Shown piece by piece: positions 1 through 11,937 of a DNA stretch of 64,000 nucleotides; position 1 is the stretch's first letter; every line of letters starts with the position of its first letter. The position numbers were made by a program, and so were the translations under genes. The stretch is from contig JACVVK020000054.1 in NCBI GenBank assembly GCA_018292915.2, positions 636,001 through 700,000 on the forward strand, written 5' to 3'. Below the pieces are notes generated by a model, which did not search any database, was not told where the DNA came from, and was given only the letters and a program-made list of their open reading frames with translations. The stretch is from Batillaria attramentaria. Its lineage: Eukaryota; Mollusca; Gastropoda; Batillariidae.

Positions 1-37
1 TACTATCCCGTTGAAGAAAAACCGTAATCTCAGCAGG

Positions 38-38
<1 letters not shown>

Positions 39-74
<36 letters not shown>
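39..74. repeat. (TG)n microsatellite
   Basis: Uninterrupted TG repeat followed by a GA-rich stretch to about position 98. It is simple sequence; any reading frame across it is a by-product of the repeat. Confidence 0.95.
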
Positions 75-80
<6 letters not shown>

Positions 81-392
81 GGAGAGAGAGAGAGAAGGGG
101 GTGGGTGGGGGTTCTGGGATGTAGCCATACCAACGCAATGCTGTCTCTTTGGTGGTCAATTTCTTATACAGTAAGGTATGTTTTTTTTTTGGGAACGATG
201 GGTTGCGATCTTCAGTTTGGTAGAACTTTACGTTACATTGGGAATCGCTGCATTGAACGGCAAGAAACTTAAACCTGTGTAATGCACAAGAATGTTTTCT
301 CAAATTCTTAGGTTTTGGTTTTGGTGGTAATGAAGAAGCTTCTTTATTTAGCAAAACTGTTGCTGACAGAATTTATAACTTATCTTTTGCAG

Positions 393-621
393 AAGTTTCC
401 TTTCGAAAGACACACACACGTTTCTGCACTACAGGGGGTGTAAGGTAGCATGGTCTGATTGTGATATGAAGCGAGTGACTGACACAGCAATCCTCAGGTT
501 CGAATCCCAGTGGATGCAGGCTCTCAGTCGTCTCCCTTTGCACCGACTCGGGTTCAGCCCGGAACACGTGGAGAAAATCAGACGGGAGACTGCCGCTAGT
601 GAAAATAAAACTGTTGACTGA
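393..621 (+). CDS. last exon of an upstream GT92-family glycosyltransferase gene
   Basis: The exon follows a good acceptor (TATCTTTTGCAG, ending at 392), starts in phase 2 and runs 229 bases to TGA at 619-621. It encodes the C-terminal part of a family 92 (DUF23) glycosyltransferase: FLHYRGCK, a Cys-rich turn, VTDTAILRFESQW and LGFSPEHVEKIRRE. Length and phase are identical to the last exon of the second gene at 32402-32630, and about three quarters of the residues agree, so the two are tandem paralogues. The rest of this gene lies left of the window. AATAAA at 604-609 overlaps the last codons. The frame is intact. The known role of the family is transfer of galactose or other sugars onto glycans in the secretory pathway; the substrate here is not predictable. 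Confidence 0.8.
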
Positions 622-629
622 AATCATGA

Positions 630-1040
630 AAGAAGTTTATGCTGTGTGTTTTTACCTACACAAACTCTTGAGATACACAGAGGCACTCAACCTTAACAAC
701 TCACTCCCCCTCCCCCCAAAACAAACAAACAAACAAACAAACAAACAAACAAACAAACAAACAAGAACTAAAAACAAAACACAAACAGCAAACAACCCCC
801 CCCCCCACAAAGAAACAAAACCAAAACAAAACAAAACCCCAACCAAAACAACAAACAAACACAACAAAAATAGACCTAGCAAGCAACAAAACAAACACCC
901 AACAACAACGACAACCAACCAACGAACCAACCAAACAAACAAACACACCCAGTGACCCACACGTCCCATCGATTAAAAAGCAAAAAGTATGGAAGTATTG
1001 GAAAGTTTGTTGTTGTTGTTGTTGTTGTTGGTGTGTGTGT
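630..1040. repeat. AAAC-rich low-complexity tract
   Basis: Between the GT92 exon and about 1040 the sequence is dominated by CAAA/AACA simple repeats (718-765 is nearly pure AAAC), ending with (GTT)n at 1008-1030 and a short TG run. No gene is seen. Open frames on both strands here are products of the repeat. Confidence 0.8.
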
Positions 1041-1261
1041 GTGTTGTACTTGAGGTCAGGCGGCACCAGTTCTGACGAAAGCCAGGAAGAAATTTTTTTT
1101 TCCAAACACCATCAATGTACCACAATTCTACCTTGAGTTCGATTGGAAATGGAAAATAACACGTTGAGGAAGCACTTGAGAAGAGAGTGTATATGTCACG
1201 CATGTTTGTGTTTAAAAAGGTTTCTCTCTGCATTTCATTTTTGTGGCTGTAAATCATCGCA

Positions 1262-1645
1262 ACTTTTGTGGGACAACATTATCTGTAGGCTTTCTCCGAA
1301 ACCTGGTGTCGTACTTACAGGGACAGTTTTATATCGGGCAGAGGTTTATGGCATCTCACACTGACATTTACGTGTTGTGAAAAGTGCATTAGATTTCAAA
1401 GTGTCGGGAGGGCAATGGTGTGGCCGTGCATTCATATTTCTGTATTCGTACACGTATGCATTTGTGGTGTCTGCACCTGCTTTTAAAATGTTCTGTATGC
1501 TTTTCCGCTGGTGTCGACTGAAGACTGCACACAGTCAAAGATTGGTGATTCTGTTTCTGGGTGTAGCTTTGGCACTATCGATGTGGCTGTCACCATCACA
1601 CGTTCCACTGAACAGTTAGCCCAGTACAGGTGAAAGGAATCACAC
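1262..1645 (+). pseudogene. decayed first exon of a GT92-like gene (duplicate of 3768-3953)
   Basis: This segment is a diverged direct duplicate of about 3565-3940. An ATG at 1488 opens MFCMLFRWCRLKTA, a hydrophobic stretch (VILFLGVALALSMWL), and then SPSHVPLN before TAG at about 1617. The equivalent position of the other copy is open and reaches a GTAAGT donor. The stop and the lack of a clean donor suggest a dead first exon from a tandem duplication. The N-terminal signal-anchor shape (short basic tail, one membrane segment) fits a Golgi type II enzyme. Linking it to GT92 rests on position and shape only. Confidence 0.45.
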
Positions 1646-1847
1646 GGAAGATTGCTGTTAGCGGAAATGATACCATTGATTAAAATTATGAAATTAGTTC
1701 ATGTTGTTGGTCTTGTCTGTCCAAACCATGGAAGAGCTGTGAAACCGTTTGAAAACACAACAAAAACAACAAACTACTTCCCACCACCCCGCCCCCCCCC
1801 CCCCCAAAAAAAAAAAAAAACCAACAACAAAAAACAAAAAAAAAAAC

Positions 1848-3437
1848 AAGGAGGAATGGCCCCGTCCTACAAAGTTGTTTCTCCAAATTTCATTTTATTT
1901 TGTCCGTTTTGTTGTTATTGTTGCCGGTTCTCCCCTCTCCAAGTTCTACCAGTGACACTAGATCCTCTACGACCTCGACCGACTAGCCACGTGACTGGGG
2001 GTGGGGCCGGGTGGGGAGAGAGAGAGAGAGAGAGAGGGTGGGGTGGGTGGGTGGGTGTTTAGGAGTTTAACGTCCTTTTCCACCACGTAAGGGTGATATC
2101 AAAGCCGGGGCAACGAGAAAAAGGCCAGCACGAATATTTGTCCCCAGCCGGGATTCGAACTCTCGACCCGAGCATTGAAAGTCCAACGCTCTACCATTCG
2201 GCCACCCTGGCTCCCCAGAGAGAGAGAGAGAGAGAGAGAAACGTCAGTTCCTTGAACTAAACATTTGACGTCAGCCTCAGGCAGGTCGTCATACAGAGAG
2301 AGAGAGAGATATGACGTCAGTTCCGTTAACTAAACATTTGACGTCAGCATCTAGCACTGAGATCGTCTGAGGATGCTTGTTTATGTCTTGTGATTTCCCT
2401 GTTGGCTTTGTGGCTTCCCCGATTGAATTATTTTTCACATGAAATCTGGAAGATCTAAAGGGCTGGTGAAATGTCGGAGGCAGTGACGATACTTGCTGAT
2501 TTTGTCTGTGAACTAAGTGTTTGACGTCAGCTTCACACTGGTGGTATGACAGATGATGCTTGCGCATGTCTTGTGATTTCCCTGTTGCTTTTGTGATTTC
2601 CCTGGCTGAATTAATTTTTACATAAAATCTGGAAGATCTTGAGGGCTGGTGAAACATGGACTAGAATACCTTGGATTGTACTTATGAAATCGCAAATTTG
2701 GAACTCTTTTGGCCGGTGCTTCTCGCAGAAACTTGAACTTGTTTATCTAAAAGTTCAGTTATTCTTAATGCTAAAGCTATAATAGTGCAGTAGTTCCTGT
2801 CAAATGTGCAGTTGTCACACTAGACAAAAACGCCGGGATGATAAGTAATTTGCAGAAGTCTTTTCATAGATATTTGATCTTATGTGCAAACCGCCCCTAC
2901 CTCGGAAATATTTTTTGTACACAAAACCAGTCAGAGCTACAGAGCTGTAGCACGAATACAGGCAGTGTGATTGGGTGATCTTCCAAAGTCTAGAAAATGA
3001 AGGAATTTGAACAACTTTTTCGAAAAAATTCGTAACATGACCGATTTTTAAAAAATCGGCGATAACTCTTCTGAAAATGCGGCAGGCTAAAAATCATGAA
3101 AGGTAGCTCTGGAGAAGGTGAATTCTCATTTTATCTCAAAGTAAAAAGGCCTTCAACGAGGTGGTTTAGGAGATAGCCATCATTACATCCGTCCACACAC
3201 ACACACACACAGCCACACACACATACACACACACACGTCTCACAACTCCCGCCAAAAAGAACGCAGCAGCATAGTGTGCACGTCAAGTGTCTATGAGGCA
3301 GATTTCGTTACGTTACTGTGTGCGTGAAAGTATGTATTGTGTGGAGAAACGTCACAGTCTTGTTTTGTATCACTGAAACTTGCTGCTGCGCGTAGCAAAA
3401 TCTGCCCCATCTCATAAAGTTGTTTCACCGGTTTTTC
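1848..3437 (-). mobile_element. hairpin-start non-autonomous element, copy A
   Basis: The segment matches 37154-38645 in inverse orientation over almost its whole length, including GACGGGGC(C) motifs near both ends, an internal TG/CA microsatellite (3196-3235) and an internal SINE2 copy (about 2050-2214). On the - strand its 5' end (near 3435) keeps only half of the terminal hairpin seen in copy B (GAAACAACTTT). No protein of length is encoded. It separates the two duplicated GT92-like first exons. Confidence 0.7.
2050..2214 (-). mobile_element. SINE2 (tRNA-like head, ACCC tail), copy a
   Basis: Read on the - strand it starts with a tRNA-like head (GGTGGCCGAATGGTAGAGCG, then a B-box-like GAGTTCGAATCCCGG). 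It continues with a body ending in a GGAAAAGGACGTTAAACTCC motif and closes with an ACCC-repeat tail. It lies at the same internal position as the SINE2 in element copy B, so it was carried inside the element before that element spread. Confidence 0.75.
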
Positions 3438-3767
3438 GCCGCCCATAGTCAGTTACACGTCACTCATGGTAAGTCACGTGGCGCTCGCGGTCAATCACAT
3501 GTCTGTCATGGCCGCTCGACTGTCGTTCATTACCATCGTATGCACATTTTACATACGTTTTTTGTATGACAATATCTGTATTTTCTCCAAAACCTTGGTG
3601 TCGTGCTGTTGGGGGCACCATCGAAGCTTGTTAAACTGACCATTTCACGCTGTGGGAAGTGTTCTACATAGTTTGTATACCAGTTAGCAGTTGAGCGGGT
3701 AATGCTGTGCCACGCGCATTCTTCTGGCTAAAACATCTGTTTGTTGTATCTGTATGAGCATGTAAAC

Positions 3768-3953
3768 ATGTTTTGTATGCTTATCCGCTGGTGTCGGCTG
3801 AAGACTGCAACATGCAGACAAAGATCAGTGATTCTGTTCGTGGGTGTAGCTTTGGTAGTATTGATGTGGCTGTCACCATCGCTCAACTCGCCCCTGAAAG
3901 TTAGTTTAACCGAGAAGGAGGCTTGTAGTGAAAGCGATCGCACAGCGGTGCCG
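3768..3953 (+). CDS. probable first exon (signal anchor) of the GT92 gene
   Basis: ATG at 3768 opens 62 codons: a short basic N-terminus (MFCMLIRWCRLKTA), one membrane-spanning stretch (VILFVGVALVVLMWL), a polar stem, and then a strong donor (CCG|GTAAGT) in phase 0. This is the N-terminal layout of a type II Golgi enzyme. The next GT92 exon on this strand (28720) needs a phase 0 partner, and joining all six exons gives 484 codons without a break, near the usual family size. The 24.8-kb intron, filled with LINEs and satellites, makes the link an inference. The exon could instead belong to another gene or be an orphan duplicate. Confidence 0.5.
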
Positions 3954-3989
3954 GTAAGTTTCTTGTTCATGTACATGTTCATGTTTTCT

Positions 3990-4520
3990 TAAAATACAAT
4001 AACAGGAATAATGAACAGACATTGAAATGTTCGCTTGTGTATGACATGTACATGCTCTCTCTCTCTCTCTCTCCCCCCCCCCCCTTTCTCGTGCAGTGAA
4101 TAAGTGGAGCCCGCCATTACGTGTAACAACTGACACATATTTAATTACTAAAATCGCCTTCATGCACAACGATCTGTGAGCATAGGAATGATAGCATTAG
4201 CCCTTTCCAATAAGCCCTATTTTAGTTGCAGTCGTAAGCAGTAGTATTATCGTCTCGACCAACAACAACGCTTAAAATGTTCGTCGAATCCCGCGATCAA
4301 CAGAAGGTTTAGGGACCGAAACATTGCCACCCACTTCTGCCTCTTTCAGCATAAGTCTGGCTCTTTTTACCGTGCGTTCTTCCTGTTGACGTTGTACCGG
4401 TGTTGTTTGGCGCCTGCTCGCTAGGATAAACTATCACGTTCTTTATTGTCAAGGATGCCACTCACTTAGTGCACGCATAGATACGATATCCACTGGCCCT
4501 AAATATCGAGCAGCATTTCA
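3990..4520. other. non-coding stretch, no gene recognised
   Basis: It contains a short (CT)n run with poly-C at 4052-4084 and otherwise unique sequence. If the first-exon call at 3768 is right, this is intron. Confidence 0.5.
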
Positions 4521-7500
4521 CTTTTTTTTTTTTTTTTATTCCTGTTTTTTGGGATTTTTAAGCAGGTGACAGACATACAATAACAATATTCAGTACAGAC
4601 ACACATACAATGATACATAAATATAGACATGTCGATATAAATGCTTTCTCACACCTGCATATATAGGTCTACACACACACACACGCACACACACACACAC
4701 ACACAGAGGTGCCTGCATCTCTTGGTGCCTATCTACACACATACATATGTATGTATATATATATATAGTCATTCAATAAGTTGATGATCATTGTAGAAGT
4801 TTTTCATATGGGAGCCAGTCTAATACAAATTTTGGCATTTTGCAAATGGAACCAAATCTGTATCTCTCAACACTGTATCGCTGTTTAAAAAGCTGAATAA
4901 AAACATCAATGTCTGGTCTTACATCCTTGAGTCTACTTATATAAATATGATACTTGGCAAGTAGTAATAGCAAGTCTATTACAGTGTCTGATTTAAAATG
5001 TCTTGCTACTCCGAACAAAACAAAGGTTTCTGTCAGAGATAATGTAGTACAGTTGTCACAGTGTACATGCGAGCAACCCCAGAACAAATGTCTTAAATTT
5101 TCCTCTTCAATACCACAGAATGTACAGTTTGCAGAATCAGTTAGTTTCCTTAAGTGTAAAAATCTCTTTGTAGGTAGTAGGCGGTGTAAAAGTCTAAACT
5201 GAAACCATCGCATCTGCGGATCAGGAGTTGTATTGATAGGTTTACAGAATATGAGATTCCATGATGGTAGATCAATAAAATGCTGTGACCACTTCACTGT
5301 TCAGATAGGGGCTGAGTCAGGCTCAACAAAAACAGAATAAATGAGCTTTGGATCTCCATGCATAATCAAAGTCCACACTTTGCTATCGTGTACAGTACAT
5401 TCATCAGTTTTCTCAATCCCTATCTGGCGCCTGTACTCCTTAGCAGCACTAATAACGCCTGAGTAAACAAGGAAATTGGAATTTAACAATGGATATTTTT
5501 GACAGAACTGGTCAAACTCTAAAAACTCCCCAGTAGGATCCATCAAGTGCCCAATAGCCAGTATTCCACTGTCTTTCCAATCTTGTATATGAACAATTTT
5601 TCTGCCTCGTTTAACTTTAATGTTATAATATAAGCGTTCAGAAACAAAGTCACTGTATCGTTCTGGTACACATTTGCAACTAAAATTTTTATAATGCTTG
5701 ACAACATCAACCCAGAACTTGTTTTTACATCGTTGCATCACAATGTTTGCATACTCGCCACCATACTGTCTAAGGTTACCAAACTCTGGACATAAGGAGA
5801 GTAATAGGGCTTTGACTGGAGAGTCGTTGCAAAAGATTCGACGCAACCAATTAATCTTCACCGATGCCAAGAAGCAATGTATGTATGTTCAACATTCTCA
5901 AGCCTCCCTTCTTGTATGATGCACAAACAATTCTTCTATTCACTTTTGCTGTCTTTTTGTCCCACAAAAATCCAAACAGACTTTTATTAAGTTCACTCAT
6001 AAAATGGGCAGGGGGGTCTGGGAGATTAGTAAATAAGTGTACAATCTTAGATACTGCGAGAGTCTTGATGACAGTTATTTTTCCAAATGGGCTAAGTTGT
6101 CTTTTAGACCAGACTGCAAGAATGTGTTGTATTTCGGTAAGTTTATTTTCATAGTACATCTGTACAATTCTGTCTATGTCAGTGGAAAAAAGTACTCCAA
6201 GGACCTTAAACACCCCAGGGTTCCATACAAAGTTTGCATCACGCATGTACTTTATCTCAGAATTTTTTCTTGGTCCTAGCCAGACTACTTGTGTTTTATC
6301 CTGATTTATTTTTAATCCTGATATTAAAGCGAAGTATTTGAGGCAACGTATGCTCTCAGTGAAGGATTTTTCGCTACCATCAAGAAAAATAGATGTGTCG
6401 TCTGCAAACTGTGACAACAGTATTTCAAGGTCATTAATCTTTAACCCTTTAATATCTGTATTATTACGCATAATTATTGACAAAATTTCTGCACAGATCA
6501 GGTAGATGTACGGCGAACACGGATCGCCTTGCCTGCAGCCCCTTTCTACCTTGAACCAACTAGAATAGTGGCCGTTTACAGCAACACATGCAGTTATATT
6601 GTTATAAAAAGTTTTTATCCACCTAATCATGTCTTGACCAAAGTTGAAAAAATGAAAACACTTCTCAATAAAAGACCATGCTACGCTGTCAAACGCTTTT
6701 TCTCTATCAACTAGAAGAAGCAGTCCTGGAATTTTGTTCACATGCGTGTGTACAAGTACATCATACATTAACCTGTTTTCACCAATAAATCTACCTTTAA
6801 GAAAGCCTTTCTGATCACTGTGAATCATTGTAGGTAGTACACGCTTAAGTCGTTCTGATATGCATGCAGAGGCCAGTTTGTAAACAGTATTCAATAGAGT
6901 AATTGGCCTCCAGTTCTTTAGGTGCCTCTTGTCCTTACCTTCTTTTGGTATGCAAGTTATGATCCCCTGGCGCTGGGTAACTGACATCTGTCCACGTGAA
7001 AACCCATAATTAATTGACCGTACCACAAATGAGCCAATATCCAACCAAAAATTTTTTAGAAATTCAGCACTAAAACCATCAGAGCCTGGGCTTTTATTGT
7101 TTTTCATGCGCTTCAAGGCTGACAAAGCTTCCGCATTACTAATCTGACCTTCAACAGATTCACTAACCTCTTGAGAAAGAGTTGGTGCTACCACAGTAGC
7201 ATCTAAATCCACATTTAATACTTCCGTCTCCCTTGATGCATAAAGTTGTTCATAAAAACTTTGAGTTTCTTTCATAATACTTGCCTGGGAATGGACAACG
7301 GTTTCTCCATCATCTTTTACTAAGAGGTTCATTGACTTTTTGACAAAATTTCTTTTTTCTAGACTACAAAAATACTTTGTGGCACGCTCGCCCTCCTGTA
7401 TCCACTTTGCACGTGATCTAACAATCATTCCATCAGTGTTTTTCTTTCTAATATCAAGCAGTTCTTGTTGTTTCCTTTCCAATAAAACTACATCCTCATC

Positions 7501-8540
7501 AACAAGATTTTTCTCTAACAGTGCAATCTCCCTAACTAGAGCTTCTTCTCTCTGTCTTTGTGTCTTCTTTTTATAGCTGGCATAAGATATTGTGCGACCT
7601 CTGACCTCTAGTAAAATCATTTCTAAAAACAACTGGTCATTAATGGTAAACTGGATATCATCATTACTAATCTTGTCAATGTTTTCCATATCATAGAGTA
7701 AGATGCCATACTGCTTCTTAAGTTCAAGTATTACACTCTTCACCACACTTACATACTCCTTGTCTCTCAGCAGAGAGTTGTTGAATTTCCAGTATACCCT
7801 GGGTCTGTGTTGGCAACTAGTACCAAGCATAATGGAAACCAGAGAATGATCAGTACGGTAACCAGATTCTATTTTACTACTGGTGATGTCTGACAAAAGA
7901 GATTCAGACACAAGAAAGTAATCCAGACGGCCTTTTATATTAGTGTTGAATCGACGCCATGTATACTGACGTTTCTCTGGATGAAACTGTCTCCAGGCAT
8001 CAACCAAGTTATACAATTCCATCATATCCTGAACAGATCTCATAGCCCGAGGACGATTAACATTTCTATATCGGCATGTATCTTTGCTGGCATCTACAAC
8101 TACATTCCAGTCACCTCCAATTATGATATACTCATTATCTAATTTATCAATTTCTTCTCCAATGCTTTCAAAAAAGGCAGGCGAGTCATGGTCACTAGGA
8201 CCATATAGGTTAACTAATGTCATACGCTTCCCTGCACACTCAATGTCAATCACAATGAATGCTCCGTTGGCATCCTTAATTACACTATGTAGCTTATACT
8301 CAAAATTATTGTTAAACATAATAGCCACACCCTTACTATTGGTACTGATGCCATTCACAATACAATTGAAGCCCCACATAGACCGTACAAAGTTTTCATC
8401 TACTGATTTCCAGTGAGTTTCCTGTAAGAGGTATATGCTGGCATTTTGTTGTCTCAAATAATTAAACACATCTTTCCTCTTCTGAAGTTGACCGAGACCG
8501 TTTGTGTTGAGAGTACATATTTTCAGTAGATCATGTAATG
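4521..8540 (-). mobile_element. 5'-truncated L1/Tx1-type LINE
   Basis: A T run at 4521-4538 is the poly(A) tail of an element on the - strand. Upstream on that strand is a 3' untranslated region with CA and TA repeats (4540-4787), then ORF2. ORF2 has an apurinic-type endonuclease, a reverse transcriptase and a C-terminal zinc-binding domain. Wording such as LKNWRPITLLNTVYK and FADDTSIF is typical of the L1/Tx1 group. The copy begins almost exactly at the start of ORF2 (LNTNGLG, near 8515); no ORF1 lies upstream. One frameshift (about 5860) and one TGA (5301-5303) make it dead. Target duplications could not be identified. Confidence 0.9.
4788..8515 (-). pseudogene. LINE ORF2: endonuclease, reverse transcriptase, zinc knuckle
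   Basis: The main open part (5851-8469, 872 codons) holds endonuclease motifs (LLQETHW near 8410, GGDWNVV near 8115, RLDYFLVS near 7935, TDHSLVS near 7840). RT blocks follow: KSPGSDGFSAEFLKNFW near 7090, VDREKAFDSVAW near 6700, CRQGDPCSPY near 6535, FADDTSIFLDG near 6390. After a frameshift near 5860 the frame continues at 5301-5870. It then passes through a single TGA into 4788-5297, which carries a zf-RVT-like segment (CTFCGIEEENLRHLFWGC). Endonuclease and YxDD-type residues are kept, so inactivation appears recent. The normal ATG is not present. Confidence 0.88.
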
Positions 8541-10030
8541 ATGCTATAATCAGTAACTAACAAGATGAGTGGCACCCATCCATGTCCCCACCCCTCAGTG
8601 AAACAGCTGGGGGAGGAGCAACTAAAAATAGTAAAATAGGCGAATGAATCACTTCCGAGATGCTGCAAGCACACACATAAAAAAAAGCCCACACACAATA
8701 CAACAGTCAACCAACTGAAAGACAAATGATAAATATACAAAAAAACAAAAGGAATATTCAACGTAAGCATACCGCTCGGTTCGGGGCCGAAAACGCCGCT
8801 GTAACTTTGTTACTTTACTGTACGAGGTCACGAATAATAGAGCCACGTGAGACGTAAGAAGATGCTCGCTGTCAACTAGTCATGGTCTCCTCTCTCCTGA
8901 AATCGAGAGTCATGGATCCTAGCGTAGAAAAAAATTGAACACATTAATATCTCTGTGGTGGCTGGACCAATATTTAAATAATGATAGGATACAAGTGACG
9001 CTGAATAACGCTCCATGAAAATATACACTTTGGCCTTACAAGCTACCGTGCATGATTGTCTGAGTGGAAAATGCCCAACTCTAACACTGCGAGCTGAGGT
9101 TCGTCTGCTTGGCAGCCATGTGCAAGGTGTCGGCGCATGCGTGCCTGAATAGAAAACCGCGGGAAATGTCGGAGATTTCTAAAGGTGGGCAGATCAGACA
9201 AAAGCTGTCAGAATAACAGGAATTGGTGTAATATCTATTTGTCAGTCTCAAAAACAGATGGCTGAAAAATCTCACAGGTCCTTTACTGCTTTCTACAAGC
9301 TTTTCTTAATAAAAAAAAAAATCACTGACTCAGCAAAAAGATCTTTCAACTAAAACGTAAGTCAGTTCAAGATCCCTCGAATCTGACAGGCCGGCATGCT
9401 GATTCCTCCCAACCGCATAGCAGAAAGATCTACACAAACACACGAGATTTTTCTTTGATGACTGAACAAAATTTCTGATTACCACTGATTTGATGTGATC
9501 ACTGATGTGTGTGTCAGTTTATGTCACTTACGTCTCTCTAGATCTAGAATGTGAGCCGACAAGCATATTCACGTGGAAGGATGGTAGTGAGGAGAAAGAA
9601 TGAAAGGAAAAAAGGGGACGGAGCGTAAAATACGGCAGGCACTATTACACAGCTGCTGTACTTTTTAAACTTTACAAAATCACCGTCACATAATCCAGTG
9701 TGTTAAATTGTACGTGCAGTTTTGCTTTCCAGGGACAAGGTCGGTGTAAACTAGCATGCATAATCAAACGCAAAACAGTAATGGAAAACGTTGAATCTGA
9801 ACAGATGATTTAAGTCCATCCTATACAAATCAAGACTCTCATTTTTTTGTCCCTGTAATGTACCAACATTGGCTGTCAAGAGCATTACATGTTTGGCAGC
9901 GTGAGCGGGGAAAACAGCAACATGGTTCAAACTGAAAATGTTGCCACTTCGCACTGTCAGACTCTTGACGTCAATGGCACCATGCGCATCATAGGCTAGG
10001 AAAACTAGAGAGGCAAAAGCCTCCACGGCT
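8541..10030. other. non-coding stretch, no gene recognised
   Basis: Mostly unique AT-rich sequence with a short poly-A at 9310-9321. Short open frames on either strand show no domain, splice-site support or repeat homology inside the window. Part of 8541-8770 could be 5' sequence of the adjacent LINE, but there is nothing to compare it with. Confidence 0.4.
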
Positions 10031-11335
10031 CCCTTGTGACTGGGGTCAAGGTCATTCAAAAGAGTATGTTTGTAAAATTCTATCACTATCTATCATCAAG
10101 CCAAGTAAGGTGTCTCTGGTGTTCTTAGTTCCTGGCAATATTTCACTTTTTCCACAAAACTGACTATATGGCCTTGACCTTGGGTCAAAGTCATTCAAAT
10201 AAGATATCAATGTCTATCATTACACCAAGTTGGATGCCTCTAGTATTTGTAGTTTCTCCAAAAACAGTAGTATTGAAATTCACAACACAGCTTTTATGAC
10301 CTTGACCTTGAGTCAAGGTCATTTAAAGTGGTATGGATATATTGGTCTTATCAATGTCTATTAGCATGCCAAGTTTGGCGCTTCTGCTGTTTGTTGTTTC
10401 TGAGAAAATGCCAATGTTACGGTTTCACAGAAATAGCTTGTACGGCCTTGACCTTTACACAAGGCTATTGAATACATATATATCTGTAAAGTTCTGATCA
10501 ATGTCTATCACCATGTAAAGTTTAAAACCTCTGGTTTATGTAGATTCCAAGAAAATGCCAATGCAAAATTTTAAAACAGACAGCTTTAGTGACCTTGACC
10601 TTTAGTCAAGGTCATTCAATATGATATATTTTTAAAGGTCTTACGGCTGTCTATAGGCATGCCAAATTTGGTGCCTCTGCTTTTTGTAGATTCTGAGAAA
10701 ATGCCCATGTTAAGGTTTACTGTGGAAATGCGAAAAATAGCTTGTATAGCCTTGACCTTGGCACAAGGCCATTGAATACATGTACATCTGTAAAGTTCTT
10801 ATCAATGTCTATCATCATGCAAAGTTTAAAACCTCCCGTTTTTGTAGATTCCAAGAAAATGCCAATGCAAAATTGTCAAACAAACAGCTTTAGTGACCTT
10901 GACCTTGAGTCAAGGTCATTCGAAATGATATATTTTGAAAGGTCTTATGGTTGTCTATCAGCATGCCAAGTTTGGTGCCTGTGCTGTTTGTAGATTCTGA
11001 GAAAATGCCAATGTTAAGGTTTTCTATGGAAATGTGGAAAATAGCTTGTCTGGCCTTGATCTTCACACAAGGCCATTAAATACATGTATATCTGTAAAGT
11101 TCTTATCAATGTCTATCATCATGCAAAGTTGAAAACCTCTGGTATTTGTAGACTCCAAGAAAATGCCAATGTAAAATTTTCAAACAGACAGCTTTAGTGA
11201 CCTTGACCTTGAGTCAAGGTCATTCAAAATGATCTATTTTGAAAGGTCTTATGGCTGTCTATCGGCATGCCAAGTTTGGTGCCTGTGCTGTTTGTAGATT
11301 CTGAGAAAATGCCAATGTTAAGGTTTACTGCGGAC
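10031..11335 (+). repeat. 304-bp satellite with paired TCAAGGTCA sites
   Basis: A tandem array made of two related half-units. The phrase GACCTTGACC recurs at 10308, 10591, 10895 and 11199, giving periods of 283, 304 and 304 bases. Each unit carries ATGCCAAGTTTGG-type and AGAAAATGCCAATG segments plus the inverted pair TGACCTTGA...TCAAGGTCA. The array grades at its left edge into a weaker copy (about 10031-10160). It ends at 11335 in (GACA)n and (CA)n and a short unique tail (GAGGGTTATAACATAG...). No protein is encoded. Confidence 0.85.
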
Positions 11336-11390
11336 ACACAGACAGACAGACAGACAGACAGACACACACACACACACACACACAGACAGA
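11336..11390. repeat. (GACA)n/(CA)n microsatellite at the end of the satellite array
   Basis: CAGA/GACA tetramers pass into CA dimers directly after the last satellite unit. Between this point and 11930 nothing else is recognised apart from a C-rich tract near 11752-11790. Confidence 0.85.
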
Positions 11391-11937
11391 CGACGGAGGG
11401 TTATAACATAGACTCCCATTGTTACACAAGGGAGCCAAAAACGTAAGAAATTACCTTCTGTGTGAAGTAATTCCTTTAAATTTGCTGTCGCCTGTTTTGA
11501 GCTCTATGGATACCCCTTTGACACATGGCAAAAGTTGCACAAGATTGCAGAATGCTAAATGTAATTTTTGACCTGTTAAAATAGGTCACTATTTGTCAAC
11601 CGTGCAAACTCGAATACCTTGTGTAATGTGCCACATTCTTCATTAAAATGTATACTTTTGTTACCAGATTCATTTTCCACTTATCCATTACAAACAGAAA
11701 TGATAAAAAAGGGGTTCAATATACTCAAATGCAGAAAATGTTAATAAAGCCCTCCCCCCTCCCCACCCCCAATCCTCCCCCGAAACCCAAGTGATACAGC
11801 ATTTTGATGAGAAACAGTTCCGTCAGTTAATGCTCTCCCATAATTTCTCCTTCCTTACTGGACAAAGTGTGAGAATGTTTAAACATGCTGAAATCAGAAG
11901 AAAGAAAGAAGTAGTGATTTTTTTTTTTTTACAAAGT

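Noticed and set aside
599..955. 118-codon Thr/Asn/Lys-rich frame and its antisense partners
   Set aside because: Produced by the AAAC-rich tract, with no start context, domain or splice support.
4590..4772. Small - strand frame downstream of the LINE ORF2
   Set aside because: It is the CA/TA-rich 3' untranslated region of the LINE.
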